Notes: a model not told the origin generated them from the letters alone. A DNA stretch of 64,000 bases from Synechococcus sp. CBW1004 (GCF_015840715.1 NZ_CP060397.1:3608319-3672318); one strand, 5' to 3'; shown: positions 1 to 9,543, counted from the first letter of the stretch. Program-made: numbers and translations.

Positions 1-840
1 ATGCATGGCCTGATGCGCGTGCGCGGCTTCACCCAGGACGACGCCCACGTCTTCTGCCTGCCGGAGCAGATCAGCGACGAGATCCTGCGCATCCTCGATC
101 TCACCGAGCAGATCCTCTCGACGTTTGATTTCCGCAGCTACGAGATCAACCTCTCCACCCGGCCGGAGAAGTCGATCGGCGAAGACGCCGTCTGGGATCT
201 GGCCACCCAGGGCCTGATTGAGGCCCTCGATCGCAAGGGGTGGAGCTACAGGATCGATGAGGGCGGCGGCGCCTTCTACGGCCCCAAGATCGATCTCAAG
301 ATCGAGGATGCGATCGGCCGACTGTGGCAGTGCTCCACGATTCAGCTCGATTTCAACCTGCCCGAGCGCTTCAGGCTCGAGTACGTGGCCGCCGATGGAT
401 CCCGGCAGCGACCGATCATGATTCACCGCGCCATCTTCGGCTCGCTGGAACGGTTCTACGGAATCATGACCGAAAACTATGCCGGCGATTTCCCCTTCTG
501 GCTGGCCCCGGAGCAACTCCGTCTGCTGCCGGTCACCGATGAGGTGCGCCCCTATGCCGAGGATGTCCTGCATCAGCTGCAGGCTGCGGGCATCCGGGCC
601 ACGATTGACCATTCCGGCGACCGCCTCGGCAAGCTCATCCGCAACGGCGAACAGATGAAGATCCCCGTGCTGGCGGTGATCGGCGCCAAGGAGGCCGAAG
701 CCGGCAGCCTCAGCCTGCGCAGCCGCCGCGAAGGCGACCTGGGCAGCGTGGCTGTGAGCGAACTGCTCGCCGCCGCCGGCGCGGCCAACCGCGACCGCGC
801 CGCCGGTCTGGGGTTGGCGCCGGCCGCGGCCGCCAGCTGA
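1..840 (+). CDS. thrS: Threonyl-tRNA synthetase, C-terminal part (5' end outside window)
   Basis: This class II synthetase charges tRNA-Thr with threonine in the cytoplasm. The frame is open to the first base of the window, so the true start lies upstream and only the last 279 codons are present. Visible are the TQDDAH segment (residues 11-16) and the motif-3 region IHRAIFGSLERFYG (141-154). In the family, the His of TQDDAH and the His of IHRA are zinc ligands (family knowledge). The rest (about 170-260) is the anticodon-binding domain, ending in an alanine-rich tail. Glucokinase follows 20 bases downstream on the same strand, so co-transcription is plausible. Confidence 0.97.
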   Translation: MHGLMRVRGFTQDDAHVFCLPEQISDEILRILDLTEQILSTFDFRSYEINLSTRPEKSIGEDAVWDLATQGLIEALDRKGWSYRIDEGGGAFYGPKIDLKIEDAIGRLWQCSTIQLDFNLPERFRLEYVAADGSRQRPIMIHRAIFGSLERFYGIMTENYAGDFPFWLAPEQLRLLPVTDEVRPYAEDVLHQLQAAGIRATIDHSGDRLGKLIRNGEQMKIPVLAVIGAKEAEAGSLSLRSRREGDLGSVAVSELLAAAGAANRDRAAGLGLAPAAAAS

Positions 841-860
841 CGTCCGCCGGAACACCCCCC

Positions 861-1892
861 ATGACCACCCTGCTGGCCGGCGACATCGGCGGCACCAAGA
901 CGCTGCTCAGCCTGCATGCCGCCGGCGGACTGGAGACCCTGGCCCAGGAGCGCTACAGCTCGGCCGACTGGCCGGATCTGGCGGCGATGGTCAACCACTT
1001 TCTGGAGGGTCTGCGCCCCGCCGGCCATGCCCATCCCTCGGTGGCCTGCCTGGCGGTGGCCGGTCCGGTGCAGGCCGGCCGCGCCCGCCTCACCAACCTT
1101 CCCTGGAGCCTCGGGGAACACGAGCTGGCCCGCGATTGCGCCATCCCGCGCGTCGAGCTGGTGAACGACTTCGCGGTGCTGATCTACGGCCTGCCCCATC
1201 TGCAGCCAGCACAGCAGGCGCCCGTCCGGGGTGGTTCGGCCCAGCCGCAGGCGCCTCTCCTGATCCTGGGGGCCGGCACCGGCCTCGGCGTGGCGATCGG
1301 CGTTCCCACCACCTCCGGCCTGCAGGCGCTGGCCAGTGAGGCGGCCCACGGCGAATTCGCCCCCCGCAGCCAGGCGGAGTGGGAGCTCAGGCAGTGGCTG
1401 CAGCACGACCTGGCGATCGAGCGGGTGTCGATCGAGCGGGTGGTCAGTGGCACCGGCCTTGGCCATGTGGCCCGCTGGCTGCTCAGCCGTGAGCCCCGGC
1501 AGGGTGTCGACCATCCCCTGAGCACCGTCGCCGAGGGCTGGCTGCGTCCCGGGGCGGAGGATGGGGAGCGCCGCGATCTGCCGGCGGCGGTCGCGGGCGC
1601 GGCGGCGGCAGGTGACCCCCTGGCCCGTACCGCCCTGGATCTCTGGCTGGGGGCCTATGGGGCGGTGTGCGGCGATCTGGCCCTGGCCTGCCTGCCGCGC
1701 GGTGGCATCTGGCTGGCGGGCGGCACGGCGGCCAAGCTGCTCGCCGAGCTGCGCTCACCCGCCTTCATCGACGCCTTTCTCGCCAAGGGGCGCCTGACGC
1801 CCGTGCTGGAGCCGATCCCCATTCAGGCGGTCACCGATGCGGCCATCGGCAGCTTCAGCGCCGCCTGCCGGGCGCGCATGCTGCTGGCCTGA
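861..1892 (+). CDS. glk: Glucokinase (bacterial group I type)
   Basis: It phosphorylates glucose to glucose-6-phosphate using ATP. The N-terminus carries the phosphate-binding motif DIGGTKT (residues 8-14). The segment ELVNDFAV carries the expected catalytic Asp, and LGAGTGLGVAIG is the second nucleotide-binding loop. The length of 343 residues is normal for the cyanobacterial family. The ATG at 861 puts the motif directly at the N-terminus, as in homologues. It lies between thrS and thrB with short gaps (20 and 39 bases), so one transcript is likely. A second sugar-kinase-like gene of the unrelated ROK family lies at 13609-14577. Confidence 0.94.
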   Translation: MTTLLAGDIGGTKTLLSLHAAGGLETLAQERYSSADWPDLAAMVNHFLEGLRPAGHAHPSVACLAVAGPVQAGRARLTNLPWSLGEHELARDCAIPRVELVNDFAVLIYGLPHLQPAQQAPVRGGSAQPQAPLLILGAGTGLGVAIGVPTTSGLQALASEAAHGEFAPRSQAEWELRQWLQHDLAIERVSIERVVSGTGLGHVARWLLSREPRQGVDHPLSTVAEGWLRPGAEDGERRDLPAAVAGAAAAGDPLARTALDLWLGAYGAVCGDLALACLPRGGIWLAGGTAAKLLAELRSPAFIDAFLAKGRLTPVLEPIPIQAVTDAAIGSFSAACRARMLLA

Positions 1893-1931
1893 CCCACCGG
1901 CTGCGACACTGGCCACAGTGAACCGAACCGG

Positions 1932-2882
1932 ATGGAGCGCCCCAGCCTCGGCCAGGGGGTGGTGGTCAACGTTCCTGCGACGACCGCCAACCTCGGCCCA
2001 GGATTTGATTGCCTGGGCGCTGCCCTTGATCTCGGCAACCGCTTCGCGCTGCAGGTGGTGGATGGCGGCGCCGAGCGATTCGACCTGATCATCGAGGGCA
2101 GCGAGGGCTCCCATCTGCGTGGCGGCCCGGACAACCTGGTGTATCGGGCTGCCCAACGCGTCTGGCGGGAAGCCGGCATCGAGCCCGTGGCCCTGGAGGC
2201 GCGCGTGCAGCTGGCGGTGCCGCCGGCCCGTGGACTCGGCAGCAGTGCCACCGCGATCGTCGCCGGCCTGATCGGTGCCAACGCCCTGGTGGGCGAGCCG
2301 CTGAGCACCGAGAAACTGCTCGAGCTGGCGATCGACATCGAGGGCCATCCCGACAACGTGGTGCCCTCGCTGCTGGGGGGCCTCTGTCTGACGGCACGCA
2401 CCGCCTCGCAGCGCTGGCGTGTGCTGCGCTGCGAATGGGCCGCCGATGTGCAGGCGGTGGTGGCGATTCCGTCGATCCGGCTGAGCACCTCCGAGGCGCG
2501 TCGCGCCATGCCCCGCAGCATCCCGATTCCCGATGCGGTGATCAACCTCGGTGCCCTCACCCTGCTGCTGCAGGGACTGCGCACCGGCAACGGCGATCTG
2601 ATCGCCGACGGCCTGCATGACCGCATCCATGAGCCCTACCGCTGGGGGCTGATCCAGGGAGGGCGCAGCGTGCGCCAGGCCGCTCTGGAGGCGGGAGCCT
2701 GGGGCTGCGTGATCAGCGGTGCCGGCCCGACGCTGCTTGCCCTTGCGCCCCCCGATCGGGCTGAAGCGATCAGTGCGGCGATGGTGGCGGCCTGGGAGCG
2801 CGAAGGGGTCAGCAGCCGTGGGGAGGTGCTGGCCCTGCAGGATCGGGGCAGCCGCTGGGAGCCGCTGGCCAGGACACACTGA
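1932..2882 (+). CDS. thrB: Homoserine kinase
   Basis: It phosphorylates homoserine, the step before threonine synthase in threonine biosynthesis. It is a GHMP-family kinase. The N-terminal segment VVVNVPATTANLGPGFD is the substrate-binding start of the fold. ARGLGSSATA near residue 100 is the glycine/serine-rich ATP loop, and the C-terminal loop GCVISGAGPTLLAL is the third GHMP motif. The length of 316 residues is typical. It sits directly after glk on the same strand. No attenuator-like leader is visible in the 39-base gap. Confidence 0.96.
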   Translation: MERPSLGQGVVVNVPATTANLGPGFDCLGAALDLGNRFALQVVDGGAERFDLIIEGSEGSHLRGGPDNLVYRAAQRVWREAGIEPVALEARVQLAVPPARGLGSSATAIVAGLIGANALVGEPLSTEKLLELAIDIEGHPDNVVPSLLGGLCLTARTASQRWRVLRCEWAADVQAVVAIPSIRLSTSEARRAMPRSIPIPDAVINLGALTLLLQGLRTGNGDLIADGLHDRIHEPYRWGLIQGGRSVRQAALEAGAWGCVISGAGPTLLALAPPDRAEAISAAMVAAWEREGVSSRGEVLALQDRGSRWEPLARTH

Positions 2883-2999
2883 ACCTAGGTAGATCTACCC
2901 ACCACTCTGTACACGCGGCTGTAACGTTGCGTCGCTCGGGACACCCCTCTGCGGCAGGGCCGCGGCGATCGTCCCCACCGCCCTGAATTCGCTGGAGTT

Positions 3000-4619
3000 A
3001 TGGACGCATCCCTGCTTTTGACGGTCGCGTCCTCACTCCCAAGTGCTCCACTGGCTTCCCTGGTCTCCGAGGCGGCCCCGGTGCCTGCAGCGTTCCCCTG
3101 GCTGACGCTGGTGGTGCTCCTGCCGGCCGCCGCCGCGCTGTTGATGCCGCTGCTCCCCGCCGGGGATGGCAGCGATCCCCGTGCACCCCGCCTGCTGGCC
3201 TTCGGCACGCTTCTGATCGATTTCGTGCTGATGCTGTGGGTGTTCAGCCGTCAGTTCGACCCCACGCTCAGCCAGCTGCAGCTGGTGGAGCGGGTGCCCT
3301 GGATCCCGGCCCTGGGCCTGGAGTGGTCCCTCGCGGCGGATGGTCTGTCGGCGCCGCTGGTGGTGCTGAGCGGTCTGGTGACGATGCTGTCGGTGGCGGC
3401 CAGCTGGAACATCAACCGCAAGACGCGGCTCTATTTCGGGCTGTTGCTGCTGCAGGCCTCGGCCCAGGCGCTGGTGTTTCTCTCCCAGGACTTCCTGCTG
3501 TTCTTCCTGGCCTGGGAGCTGGAACTGGTGCCGGTGTATCTGCTGATCGCCATCTGGGGCGGCAAGCAGCGTCAGTACGCCGCCACCAAGTTCATCCTCT
3601 ACACGGCCACCGCCTCGCTGCTGATCCTGTTGAGTGGCCTGGCCCTGGCGCTCTCCGGCCCCTTCACCCTCAATCTCACCGAGCTGGCCGCCCGCTCCCC
3701 CGGCGGCAGCTTCGGCCTGCTCTGCTACCTCGGCTTCCTGATCGGGTTCGGCGTCAAGCTGCCGATGTTCCCGCTCCATACCTGGCTTCCCGATGCCCAC
3801 GGCGAGGCCAACGCGCCCGTGTCGATGCTGCTGGCGGGTGTGCTGCTGAAGATGGGCGGCTACGCCTTGCTGCGCTTCAACGTGCAGATGCTGCCCGAGG
3901 CCCATGTGCAGCTGGCGCCGGCCCTGGTGCTGCTGGGCATCGTCAACATCATCTATGGCGCGCTCAACGCCTTCGCCCAGGACAACGTCAAGCGGCGCAT
4001 CGCCTGCAGCTCGGTGAGCCACATGGGCTTCGTGCTGGTGGGGATCGGCGCGATCGACGCTCTGGGGATGAGCGGCGCGATGCTTCAGATGATCAGCCAC
4101 GGCCTGATCGCGGCGGCGATGTTCTTCGTCACCGGCGTGTTCTACGAGCGCACCGAGACGCTCTCGATCCCCAACATGGGCGGCCTGGCGAAGGCGCTGC
4201 CGATCACCTTCGCCTTCTTCCTGGCCAGCTCACTGGCCTCGCTGGCGCTGCCCGGCATGAGCGGCTTCGTCAGTGAGATCACGGTGTTCCTGGGCCTGAC
4301 CTCCAGCGACGCCTTCACCACATCGTTCCGGGTGATCGCGGTGCTGCTGGCGGCGATCGGCCTGGTGCTGACGCCGGTGTATCTGCTTTCGCTGTGCCGC
4401 CGCGTCTTCTTCGGCCCCAGGATTCCGGCCCTGGCGGTGGTGGGCGACATGAAGCCGCGCGAGCTGCTGATCGGCCTCACCCTGCTGGTGCCGACCCTGA
4501 CGATCGGCTTCTGGCCCCGCATCGCCATCGACTTCTACCAGGCGGGCACCGATGCGCTCTCCAGTGAGCTGAGCCAGGTGACTGTGCAGGCTCTCGCCCA
4601 GCTGCCGCTCATCGGCTGA
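3000..4619 (+). CDS. ndhD: NAD(P)H-quinone oxidoreductase subunit 4 (NDH-1 chain D)
   Basis: This is a proton-pumping, antiporter-like membrane subunit of cyanobacterial NDH-1, which takes part in respiration and cyclic electron flow in the thylakoid membrane. The 539-residue protein is almost entirely hydrophobic helices. It contains the family-typical segment [18 protein letters not shown] with its conserved charged residues, followed by a Lys-containing helix ([11 protein letters not shown]). The length fits the NdhD1/NdhD2 class used in respiratory complexes. The start ATG is 117 bases after thrB, leaving room for its own promoter. Confidence 0.96.
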   Translation: MDASLLLTVASSLPSAPLASLVSEAAPVPAAFPWLTLVVLLPAAAALLMPLLPAGDGSDPRAPRLLAFGTLLIDFVLMLWVFSRQFDPTLSQLQLVERVPWIPALGLEWSLAADGLSAPLVVLSGLVTMLSVAASWNINRKTRLYFGLLLLQASAQALVFLSQDFLLFFLAWELELVPVYLLIAIWGGKQRQYAATKFILYTATASLLILLSGLALALSGPFTLNLTELAARSPGGSFGLLCYLGFLIGFGVKLPMFPLHTWLPDAHGEANAPVSMLLAGVLLKMGGYALLRFNVQMLPEAHVQLAPALVLLGIVNIIYGALNAFAQDNVKRRIACSSVSHMGFVLVGIGAIDALGMSGAMLQMISHGLIAAAMFFVTGVFYERTETLSIPNMGGLAKALPITFAFFLASSLASLALPGMSGFVSEITVFLGLTSSDAFTTSFRVIAVLLAAIGLVLTPVYLLSLCRRVFFGPRIPALAVVGDMKPRELLIGLTLLVPTLTIGFWPRIAIDFYQAGTDALSSELSQVTVQALAQLPLIG

Positions 4620-4858
4620 GTGCTCTCGCTGGGCTGTTGGCGCCAGCGTGCAGCGCTTCTGTGGGGCTTCACTCTGTGCGGCAACCCTTCGCTTGAGCGC
4701 CTGATCCGATGCCTGCGGTCGAGTCCGCAGGTTCAGGGGAACGCGTGATGGAACCTCCAGGCTCAGGCACCGGCTGAGAGGTTCGGTGGAGCGCACCGGC
4801 TGGACCGCCGCAGGCGGCCCTGATCGGCTGGAATGGGCTGATCCCGTCTTCGTTCCTG

Positions 4859-7018
4859 ATGGCTGTGTCCACCGCGCCGCGTCCGCCCCTGCTGCAGGGA
4901 GAGGGGTTGCCGCCGTTCGAGGCGATCACGCCGGAGCAGGTGAGCGATCACATCCCTGAGCTGCTGGAGGATCTGGAGGGCGAGCTGGCCGGCCTGGAGA
5001 CCCGTCTGGAGGCTGCGCTGAGCGAGCAGCGGCCGCTGGGCTGGCAGGAGGTGATGGAGCCCTTGCAGCGGCTGGAGGAGCGGCTGCGCTGGAGCTGGGG
5101 GGTGGTGAGCCACCTGCATGGGGTGTGCGACACCCCGGAGCTGCGCGAGGCCCATGCCAGCCAGCAGGCGCGGGTGGTGAGCTTCGGCAATCGCAGCGGC
5201 CAGAGCGCCGTGCTGCATGCGGCGCTGCTGAACCTCAAACAACAGGGCGGCCTCGATGCCACCCAGCTCCGCATCGTCGAGAGCGAGCTGCGCCACATGG
5301 AGCTGCGCGGCGTGGCGCTCAAGGGAGAGGAGCGCGAGGCGTTCAACGCCACCAGCCAGGAGCTGGCGAAGCTGTCGACCGATTTCGGTAACCGGGTGCT
5401 GGATGCCACCAACGGCTGGACGCTGCTGCTGCAGGATCCGGCCGAGGTGGAGGGGCTTCCCCAGAGCCTGCGGGAGCTGCTGGCCCAGGCCGCCCGCGAT
5501 GGCGGCGAGGAGGGCGCCACGGCGGAGAGCGGCCCCTGGCTGCTGGGCCTGGATTTCCCCCGCTTCGGGCCGTTCCTGCAGTACAGCCAGCGCCGCGATC
5601 TGCGCGAACGCCTCTACAAGGCTCACGTGAGCCGGGCTTCAGGAGAGGCCAACACCGCCAGCTCCGCTGACGCGCAACACCCCAATGAAGCCGCCTCTGG
5701 CGGCAACTGGCCGGTGATCGAGCGGATCCTGACCCTGCGCCGCGAGCAGGCCAGGCGCCTCGGCTATGCGAACTGGGCGGAGGTGAGCCTGGCCTCGAAG
5801 ATGGCTGAATCGGAAGCAGAAGTGGAGCGGCTGCTGGAGGATCTACGGGCTGCAGCCCACCCGATCGCCCAGGGGGAACTCGACGACCTGCGGGCTCTGG
5901 CCGCCCGCCACAACGCCGCGGAAGCGGCTGATCTGCAGCCGTGGGATGTGAGTTTCTGGGCGGAGAAGCTGCGGCAGGAGCGCTTTGAGCTTGACAGCGA
6001 GAAGCTGCGGCCCTGGTTCCCGCTGCCGCGGGTGCTCGAGGGGTTGTTCGGGCTGTGCGACCGGCTGTTCGACATCCGTATCGAGGCGGCCGATGGCGAG
6101 GCGCCGGTGTGGCATCCGGATGTGCGCTTCTTCCGCATCAATGACAGCTCCACGGGTGAGCCGCTGGCGGCCTTTTATCTGGATCCCTACAGCCGGCCGG
6201 GCAGCAAGCGCGGCGGCGCCTGGATGGATGAATGCCTGGTGCGCAGCCACCGCCCCGATGGCACACCGGTGCTGCCGGTGGCCTATCTGATCTGCAACCA
6301 GAGCCCGCCGGTGGGTGAGACCCCGAGCCTGATGACCTTCGGGGAGGTGGAGACGCTGTTCCACGAGTTCGGCCATGGCCTGCAGCACATGCTCACCACC
6401 GTGGAGCGTCCCCAGGCGGCGGGGATCAACAACGTCGAGTGGGATGCGGTGGAGCTGCCCAGCCAGTTCATGGAGAACTGGTGCTATGACCGCTCGACGC
6501 TGCTGGGCATGGCGCGCCACTGGCAGACGGGTGAGCCGCTGCCCGAAGAGGAGTTCGCCAAGCTGCAGGCGGCGCGCACCTTCATGGCCGGCGCCGCGAC
6601 GCTGCGACAGGTGCATTTCGCGCTCACCGATCTACGGCTGCACAGCCAGTGGACGCCGGACTGCGGCAAGACGCCCGAGCAGCTGCGCCGCGAGATCGCC
6701 CAGACCACTACGGTGCTGGAGCCGATCGAGGAGGACGCCTTCCTGTGCAGCTTCGGCCACATCTTTGCCGGGGGTTATGCGGCGGGGTACTACTCCTACA
6801 AGTGGGCCGAGGTGCTCAGCGCCGATGCCTTCAGCGCCTTCGAGGAGGTGGGCCTGGAGAACGAGGAGGCGATCCGCGCCACCGGCAGGCGCTTCCGCGA
6901 CACGGTGCTCAGCCTGGGCGGCAGCCGCCATCCGAGCGAAGTTTTTGAGCAGTTCCGCGGCCGGGGGCCGAGCGCTGAGGCGCTGATTCGGCACAGTGGT
7001 TTGGTGGGGGCGGGGTAG
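4859..7018 (+). CDS. prlC: Oligopeptidase A, M3 family zinc metallopeptidase
   Basis: This cytoplasmic zinc peptidase degrades short peptides, including cleaved signal peptides in related bacteria. The 719-residue length is family-typical. The zinc site HEFGH is at residues 502-506, with the further Glu ligand expected in the downstream helix (NNVEWDAVELPSQFMENW). The C-terminal substrate-loop signature IFAGGYAAGYYSYKW is intact. It is separated from ndhD by 239 bases in which I see no gene. It is convergent with the Mrr gene, with a perfect inverted repeat between them at 7052-7077. Confidence 0.95.
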   Translation: MAVSTAPRPPLLQGEGLPPFEAITPEQVSDHIPELLEDLEGELAGLETRLEAALSEQRPLGWQEVMEPLQRLEERLRWSWGVVSHLHGVCDTPELREAHASQQARVVSFGNRSGQSAVLHAALLNLKQQGGLDATQLRIVESELRHMELRGVALKGEEREAFNATSQELAKLSTDFGNRVLDATNGWTLLLQDPAEVEGLPQSLRELLAQAARDGGEEGATAESGPWLLGLDFPRFGPFLQYSQRRDLRERLYKAHVSRASGEANTASSADAQHPNEAASGGNWPVIERILTLRREQARRLGYANWAEVSLASKMAESEAEVERLLEDLRAAAHPIAQGELDDLRALAARHNAAEAADLQPWDVSFWAEKLRQERFELDSEKLRPWFPLPRVLEGLFGLCDRLFDIRIEAADGEAPVWHPDVRFFRINDSSTGEPLAAFYLDPYSRPGSKRGGAWMDECLVRSHRPDGTPVLPVAYLICNQSPPVGETPSLMTFGEVETLFHEFGHGLQHMLTTVERPQAAGINNVEWDAVELPSQFMENWCYDRSTLLGMARHWQTGEPLPEEEFAKLQAARTFMAGAATLRQVHFALTDLRLHSQWTPDCGKTPEQLRREIAQTTTVLEPIEEDAFLCSFGHIFAGGYAAGYYSYKWAEVLSADAFSAFEEVGLENEEAIRATGRRFRDTVLSLGGSRHPSEVFEQFRGRGPSAEALIRHSGLVGAG

Positions 7019-7051
7019 GGTAATTAGCCCCTGCCGAGGCGAAACATCTGG

Positions 7052-7077
7052 GCCCTGCTACTGGCCGGTAGCAGGGC
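7052..7077. terminator. Perfect 10-bp hairpin between convergent genes
   Basis: The arms gccctgctac (7052-7061) and gtagcagggc (7068-7077) pair perfectly around a 6-base loop. It lies between the ends of the oligopeptidase and Mrr genes. There is no T-run on either side, so it is not a classical Rho-independent terminator, but it could block or stabilise transcripts in both directions. Confidence 0.5.
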
Positions 7078-7139
7078 ATCAGTGACGTCAGGCTCGTTCT
7101 GGCGCCTGTGAAGAGACACTGAAGTGCTGTCGCCTCGAG

Positions 7140-8021
7140 TCAGTCCTTGAATTTCTCGAAATAGGTGGGATCCACGTCATAGACCGTGCGTTTGATCACG
7201 CCCAGCTCAACTTTCTGGAACATCTCAACCAATTTGTCACCGTCGACAAGTTCCACCTGAGGTGCACCTTCTCGGTTCGCTTCTTGGACGGCTGCATTGC
7301 TGAAGCCTGATGTGGTGATGATGATCCCTTTCTCGGCTCGCCCCAGCATGGAGTTGCGGAAATCGCCAACCTGTGCGCGCGAGACAAGGTTCCCCTTGGC
7401 ATACCGCTTGCACTGAAACAGCACCTTGAAGCTTACAAAGGGGTTGATCTCCAATGTTCCGTAGCCATCGATGCCTCCATCAGCAGAGCCACCCGTCACT
7501 TCAACATTCTCAAAGCCTGATTCCCTCAGCAGTTCTCTGCAGACCTTCTCAAAGCCTGTTGGGCTGATGGACCTCAGGGTGCTCAGAAGATCAAGAGTCT
7601 CTTCTTCTGTCGAAGTCTCTGGAGTTGCCCCATGTGCTGCCAGCTCCTCTCCGTTTTCCTGAGCATCTCGCTTCTGTTTGCGATTCTCGGCATGGATAGA
7701 AACCCATTTCAGGAAGATCGCTCTTGCCTCCCTTTCGTCAAGATGAGCACTGCGCCCTTTCTCTGTCAGTGTCCAGGTCCCATGCTTCGACGAATCGAGC
7801 AATCCTTCCCACACCAGGTACTGTCTGGCCCAGGCAACCTGATTGTGAAACTTGCTGCCTCCAGACTTGAGCGTCTGATCCAGTAGATCATCTGGGAGGT
7901 TGAGGTTTCTAGCGATTCGCGCAGACACTTCTCTTGGCCGGCCCGAGTCGCCGAGATCGCGCAGGGCATTCAGCAGGGGGCCGAACCAGCGAATGAACTC
8001 AGCTTGGGCTTTCTTGGACAT
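7140..8021 (-). CDS. mrr: Mrr-type restriction endonuclease (type IV-like)
   Basis: This is a predicted modification-dependent DNA nuclease. Residues 1-95 resemble the winged-helix Mrr N-terminal domain. Residues 150-290 form the Mrr catalytic domain of the PD-(D/E)XK fold, with GFEKVCRELL, then Asp185 in DGGIDG, and the Q-x-K pair at Gln203 and Lys205 (FQCKRY). The catalytic residues look intact over 293 residues. No methyltransferase or specificity subunit is nearby, which fits a stand-alone type IV enzyme. Base composition is clearly lower in GC than the flanking housekeeping genes, suggesting acquisition. The exact DNA target cannot be told from sequence. Confidence 0.85.
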   Translation of the reverse strand: MSKKAQAEFIRWFGPLLNALRDLGDSGRPREVSARIARNLNLPDDLLDQTLKSGGSKFHNQVAWARQYLVWEGLLDSSKHGTWTLTEKGRSAHLDEREARAIFLKWVSIHAENRKQKRDAQENGEELAAHGATPETSTEEETLDLLSTLRSISPTGFEKVCRELLRESGFENVEVTGGSADGGIDGYGTLEINPFVSFKVLFQCKRYAKGNLVSRAQVGDFRNSMLGRAEKGIIITTSGFSNAAVQEANREGAPQVELVDGDKLVEMFQKVELGVIKRTVYDVDPTYFEKFKD

Positions 8022-8136
8022 TGATGGCTGTATGCAGTAGCAGTTTGGATGAGACCTGGCGGTTTTCTCTTATATTGCTAGAGCTGGCCATCGCCTGCTC
8101 GCAAAGAACTGCGGGCTTCCGGTCTCTGTGGGCTCA

Positions 8137-8430
8137 CTAAATTGTAGGAAGCGAGCCAGGTGTATGGCAGGGTTGGAAAGTGCTCTCGGCCTTCAGCGGG
8201 AACCTTTCTGGGTGGCGTATCGACTCGACAGACAAGTCAACATCTAGATCAGGCCAATAAAGATGATCCGAGGTCGGACGCAGCACGTTAAGGATCTGCT
8301 GAATGGTTGCCGCTTTAAACCAGGGGAACTCTGAATATGGAAGCGCCAGCTCTTCATCATCGATAAGCATCCAGACGCAATGTCCAGAGACATTCGTGAC
8401 CTCAGCCGCAAAAGTGATTGTTCCAGGCAT
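8137..8430 (-). CDS. DUF2442 family protein
   Basis: This 97-residue protein resembles DUF2442, with the pattern YWPDLDVDLSVESI near the C-terminus and a beta-rich N-terminal half (ITFAAEV, HCVWMLIDDEELALP). It overlaps the upstream DUF4160 gene by 29 bases, so the two are surely translated together. The two families commonly occur side by side and have been suggested to act as a toxin-antitoxin-like pair. That role is a family association, not something shown by this sequence. Its lower GC matches the Mrr gene next to it. Confidence 0.72.
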   Translation of the reverse strand: MPGTITFAAEVTNVSGHCVWMLIDDEELALPYSEFPWFKAATIQQILNVLRPTSDHLYWPDLDVDLSVESIRHPERFPLKAESTFQPCHTPGSLPTI

Positions 8431-8641
8431 CGATGATCTCCTGTTGGCGTGTCTCGACCAAGCGCTCTGCTTCTTTGATCCTCTGTGAGCTTAGCCCGAT
8501 GTTGCGAGCGAGTTCAACGGTTGGGCTGAGCCAGAACTTCGCCTCACCATCAGGATGACTGACATGGATGTGAGGTCGACTCTCCTCCCGTGAGAAGAAG
8601 AAGAAGCGAAATTCGCCATCTCTGAAGACGGTTGGTGACAA
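8402..8641 (-). CDS. DUF4160 family protein
   Basis: This 79-residue protein has the features of DUF4160: a start with SPTVFRDGEFRFFFFS, then a REESRPHIHVSHPDGEAKFWL core whose HIHV motif and following Trp are family hallmarks. A helical tail with several Glu and Arg residues follows. It is the first gene of a two-gene unit with the DUF2442 gene, overlapping it by 29 bases. Function is unknown. A toxin-antitoxin-like role has been proposed for such pairs, but I see no direct proof here. Confidence 0.75.
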   Translation of the reverse strand: MSPTVFRDGEFRFFFFSREESRPHIHVSHPDGEAKFWLSPTVELARNIGLSSQRIKEAERLVETRQQEIIDAWNNHFCG

Positions 8642-8884
8642 GTTAAGTACTGAAGCCCTGTCTCAGCATAGCCGCGCCTGTAGTGGCTGTCCGCATCTTT
8701 TCCGCTAGTCATTGGACGGTTCCGTGAATTACCTCGGCCCCCGAGTCCACTCCCAAGAACAGCGAATCGCCCAAGGGCAGGATCTTTGGAGCTGCCAGTC
8801 AGGGCAGGGCTTTGAGGGTGATTCTCCTAAGAGCCGGAGCGTGTCAGCGGGTCTGAGAACCACTGGTACACCATGCGACGCAAA

Positions 8885-9055
8885 GTCGGCTGGACTTCTT
8901 GACCCGGGTTGCCCCCAGTTGAGCGCATGGGCCCAGACCATGATGGTGCGCACGTCCTTGTGGTCGAGTGGCTCCTGGTTCGTCTGCATGTCCTGGCCTC
9001 GCTTCAGTAGAGGGGTGGCCGACGAATGGCGAAACGTGTGGGAGCTGTACGCCCA
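8885..9055 (-). pseudogene. Relic of an integron-type tyrosine recombinase (C-terminal fragment)
   Basis: About 57 codons encode HTFRHSSATPLLKRGQD, then LDHKDVRTIM, then WAHALN and a final SRSPAD. This is the C-terminal catalytic block of tyrosine recombinases. The terminal SRSPAD block is reminiscent of integron integrases (IntI-like), which end this region with a similar RSP motif. The HxxR motif and the second His are kept. The position of the nucleophilic Tyr (normally in IYTH) is Trp, and the rest of the gene is absent, so it is dead. The relic begins 2 bases past the stop codon of the YchJ-family gene. It marks past site-specific recombination here. Confidence 0.78.
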
Positions 9056-9057
9056 GT

Positions 9058-9543
9058 TCACCCCCCAGGCCCCTCCCCCAGGCTGAGGGCCTCCAGATAC
9101 AGCCATTCGCCGGCCTCGCCACGCCCGAACCGGGAACACTCCCGCAACATCCCCTCTCGCCCCTCGCGATCGCGCCAGCGGGCCTCAAAGGTGATAGTGC
9201 CGTGTGAATCGAGCGGGCCACCGTTCTGGGTTTCGAGCACAGAGAGCCCGATCCACTGGAGGCTGCGGGTGCTGGCCTTCAGGCCCTGCCGACGCTCCGC
9301 CTCGCTCTGGCCGGGTTCGGGATGGGTGCGCAGCAGATGATCGATCGCCTGGGGATCCCTGGTCGCCAGGGCGAAGGCGCTGTAGCGCGAGCGCATCAGC
9401 TGCTCGGCTGTGCCTGCCAACTGTCCGCCTGCAATCAAGGGCCCGCAGCAGCTGGCGTAGACACCACCGCCACAGGGGCAGGCCGCGCAATGCGAGGCGG
9501 AGGGGCGGCCGAAGCCCTGGGCTGATCTGGCAGCTGAGGGCAT
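9058..9543 (-). CDS. YchJ family protein (UPF0225, SEC-C zinc motif)
   Basis: The 161-residue protein has an N-terminal Cys-rich zinc site (CPCGGGVYASCCG, residues 22-34) followed by the family segments ALMRSRYSAFAL and SRFGRGEAGEWLYLEA. Family members are small cytoplasmic proteins of unknown role with an NTF2-like fold. The start at 9543 keeps the zinc motif near the N-terminus. An ATG at residue 49 would lose that motif, so it is rejected. The gene ends exactly where the integrase relic begins. Confidence 0.85.
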   Translation of the reverse strand: MPSAARSAQGFGRPSASHCAACPCGGGVYASCCGPLIAGGQLAGTAEQLMRSRYSAFALATRDPQAIDHLLRTHPEPGQSEAERRQGLKASTRSLQWIGLSVLETQNGGPLDSHGTITFEARWRDREGREGMLRECSRFGRGEAGEWLYLEALSLGEGPGG

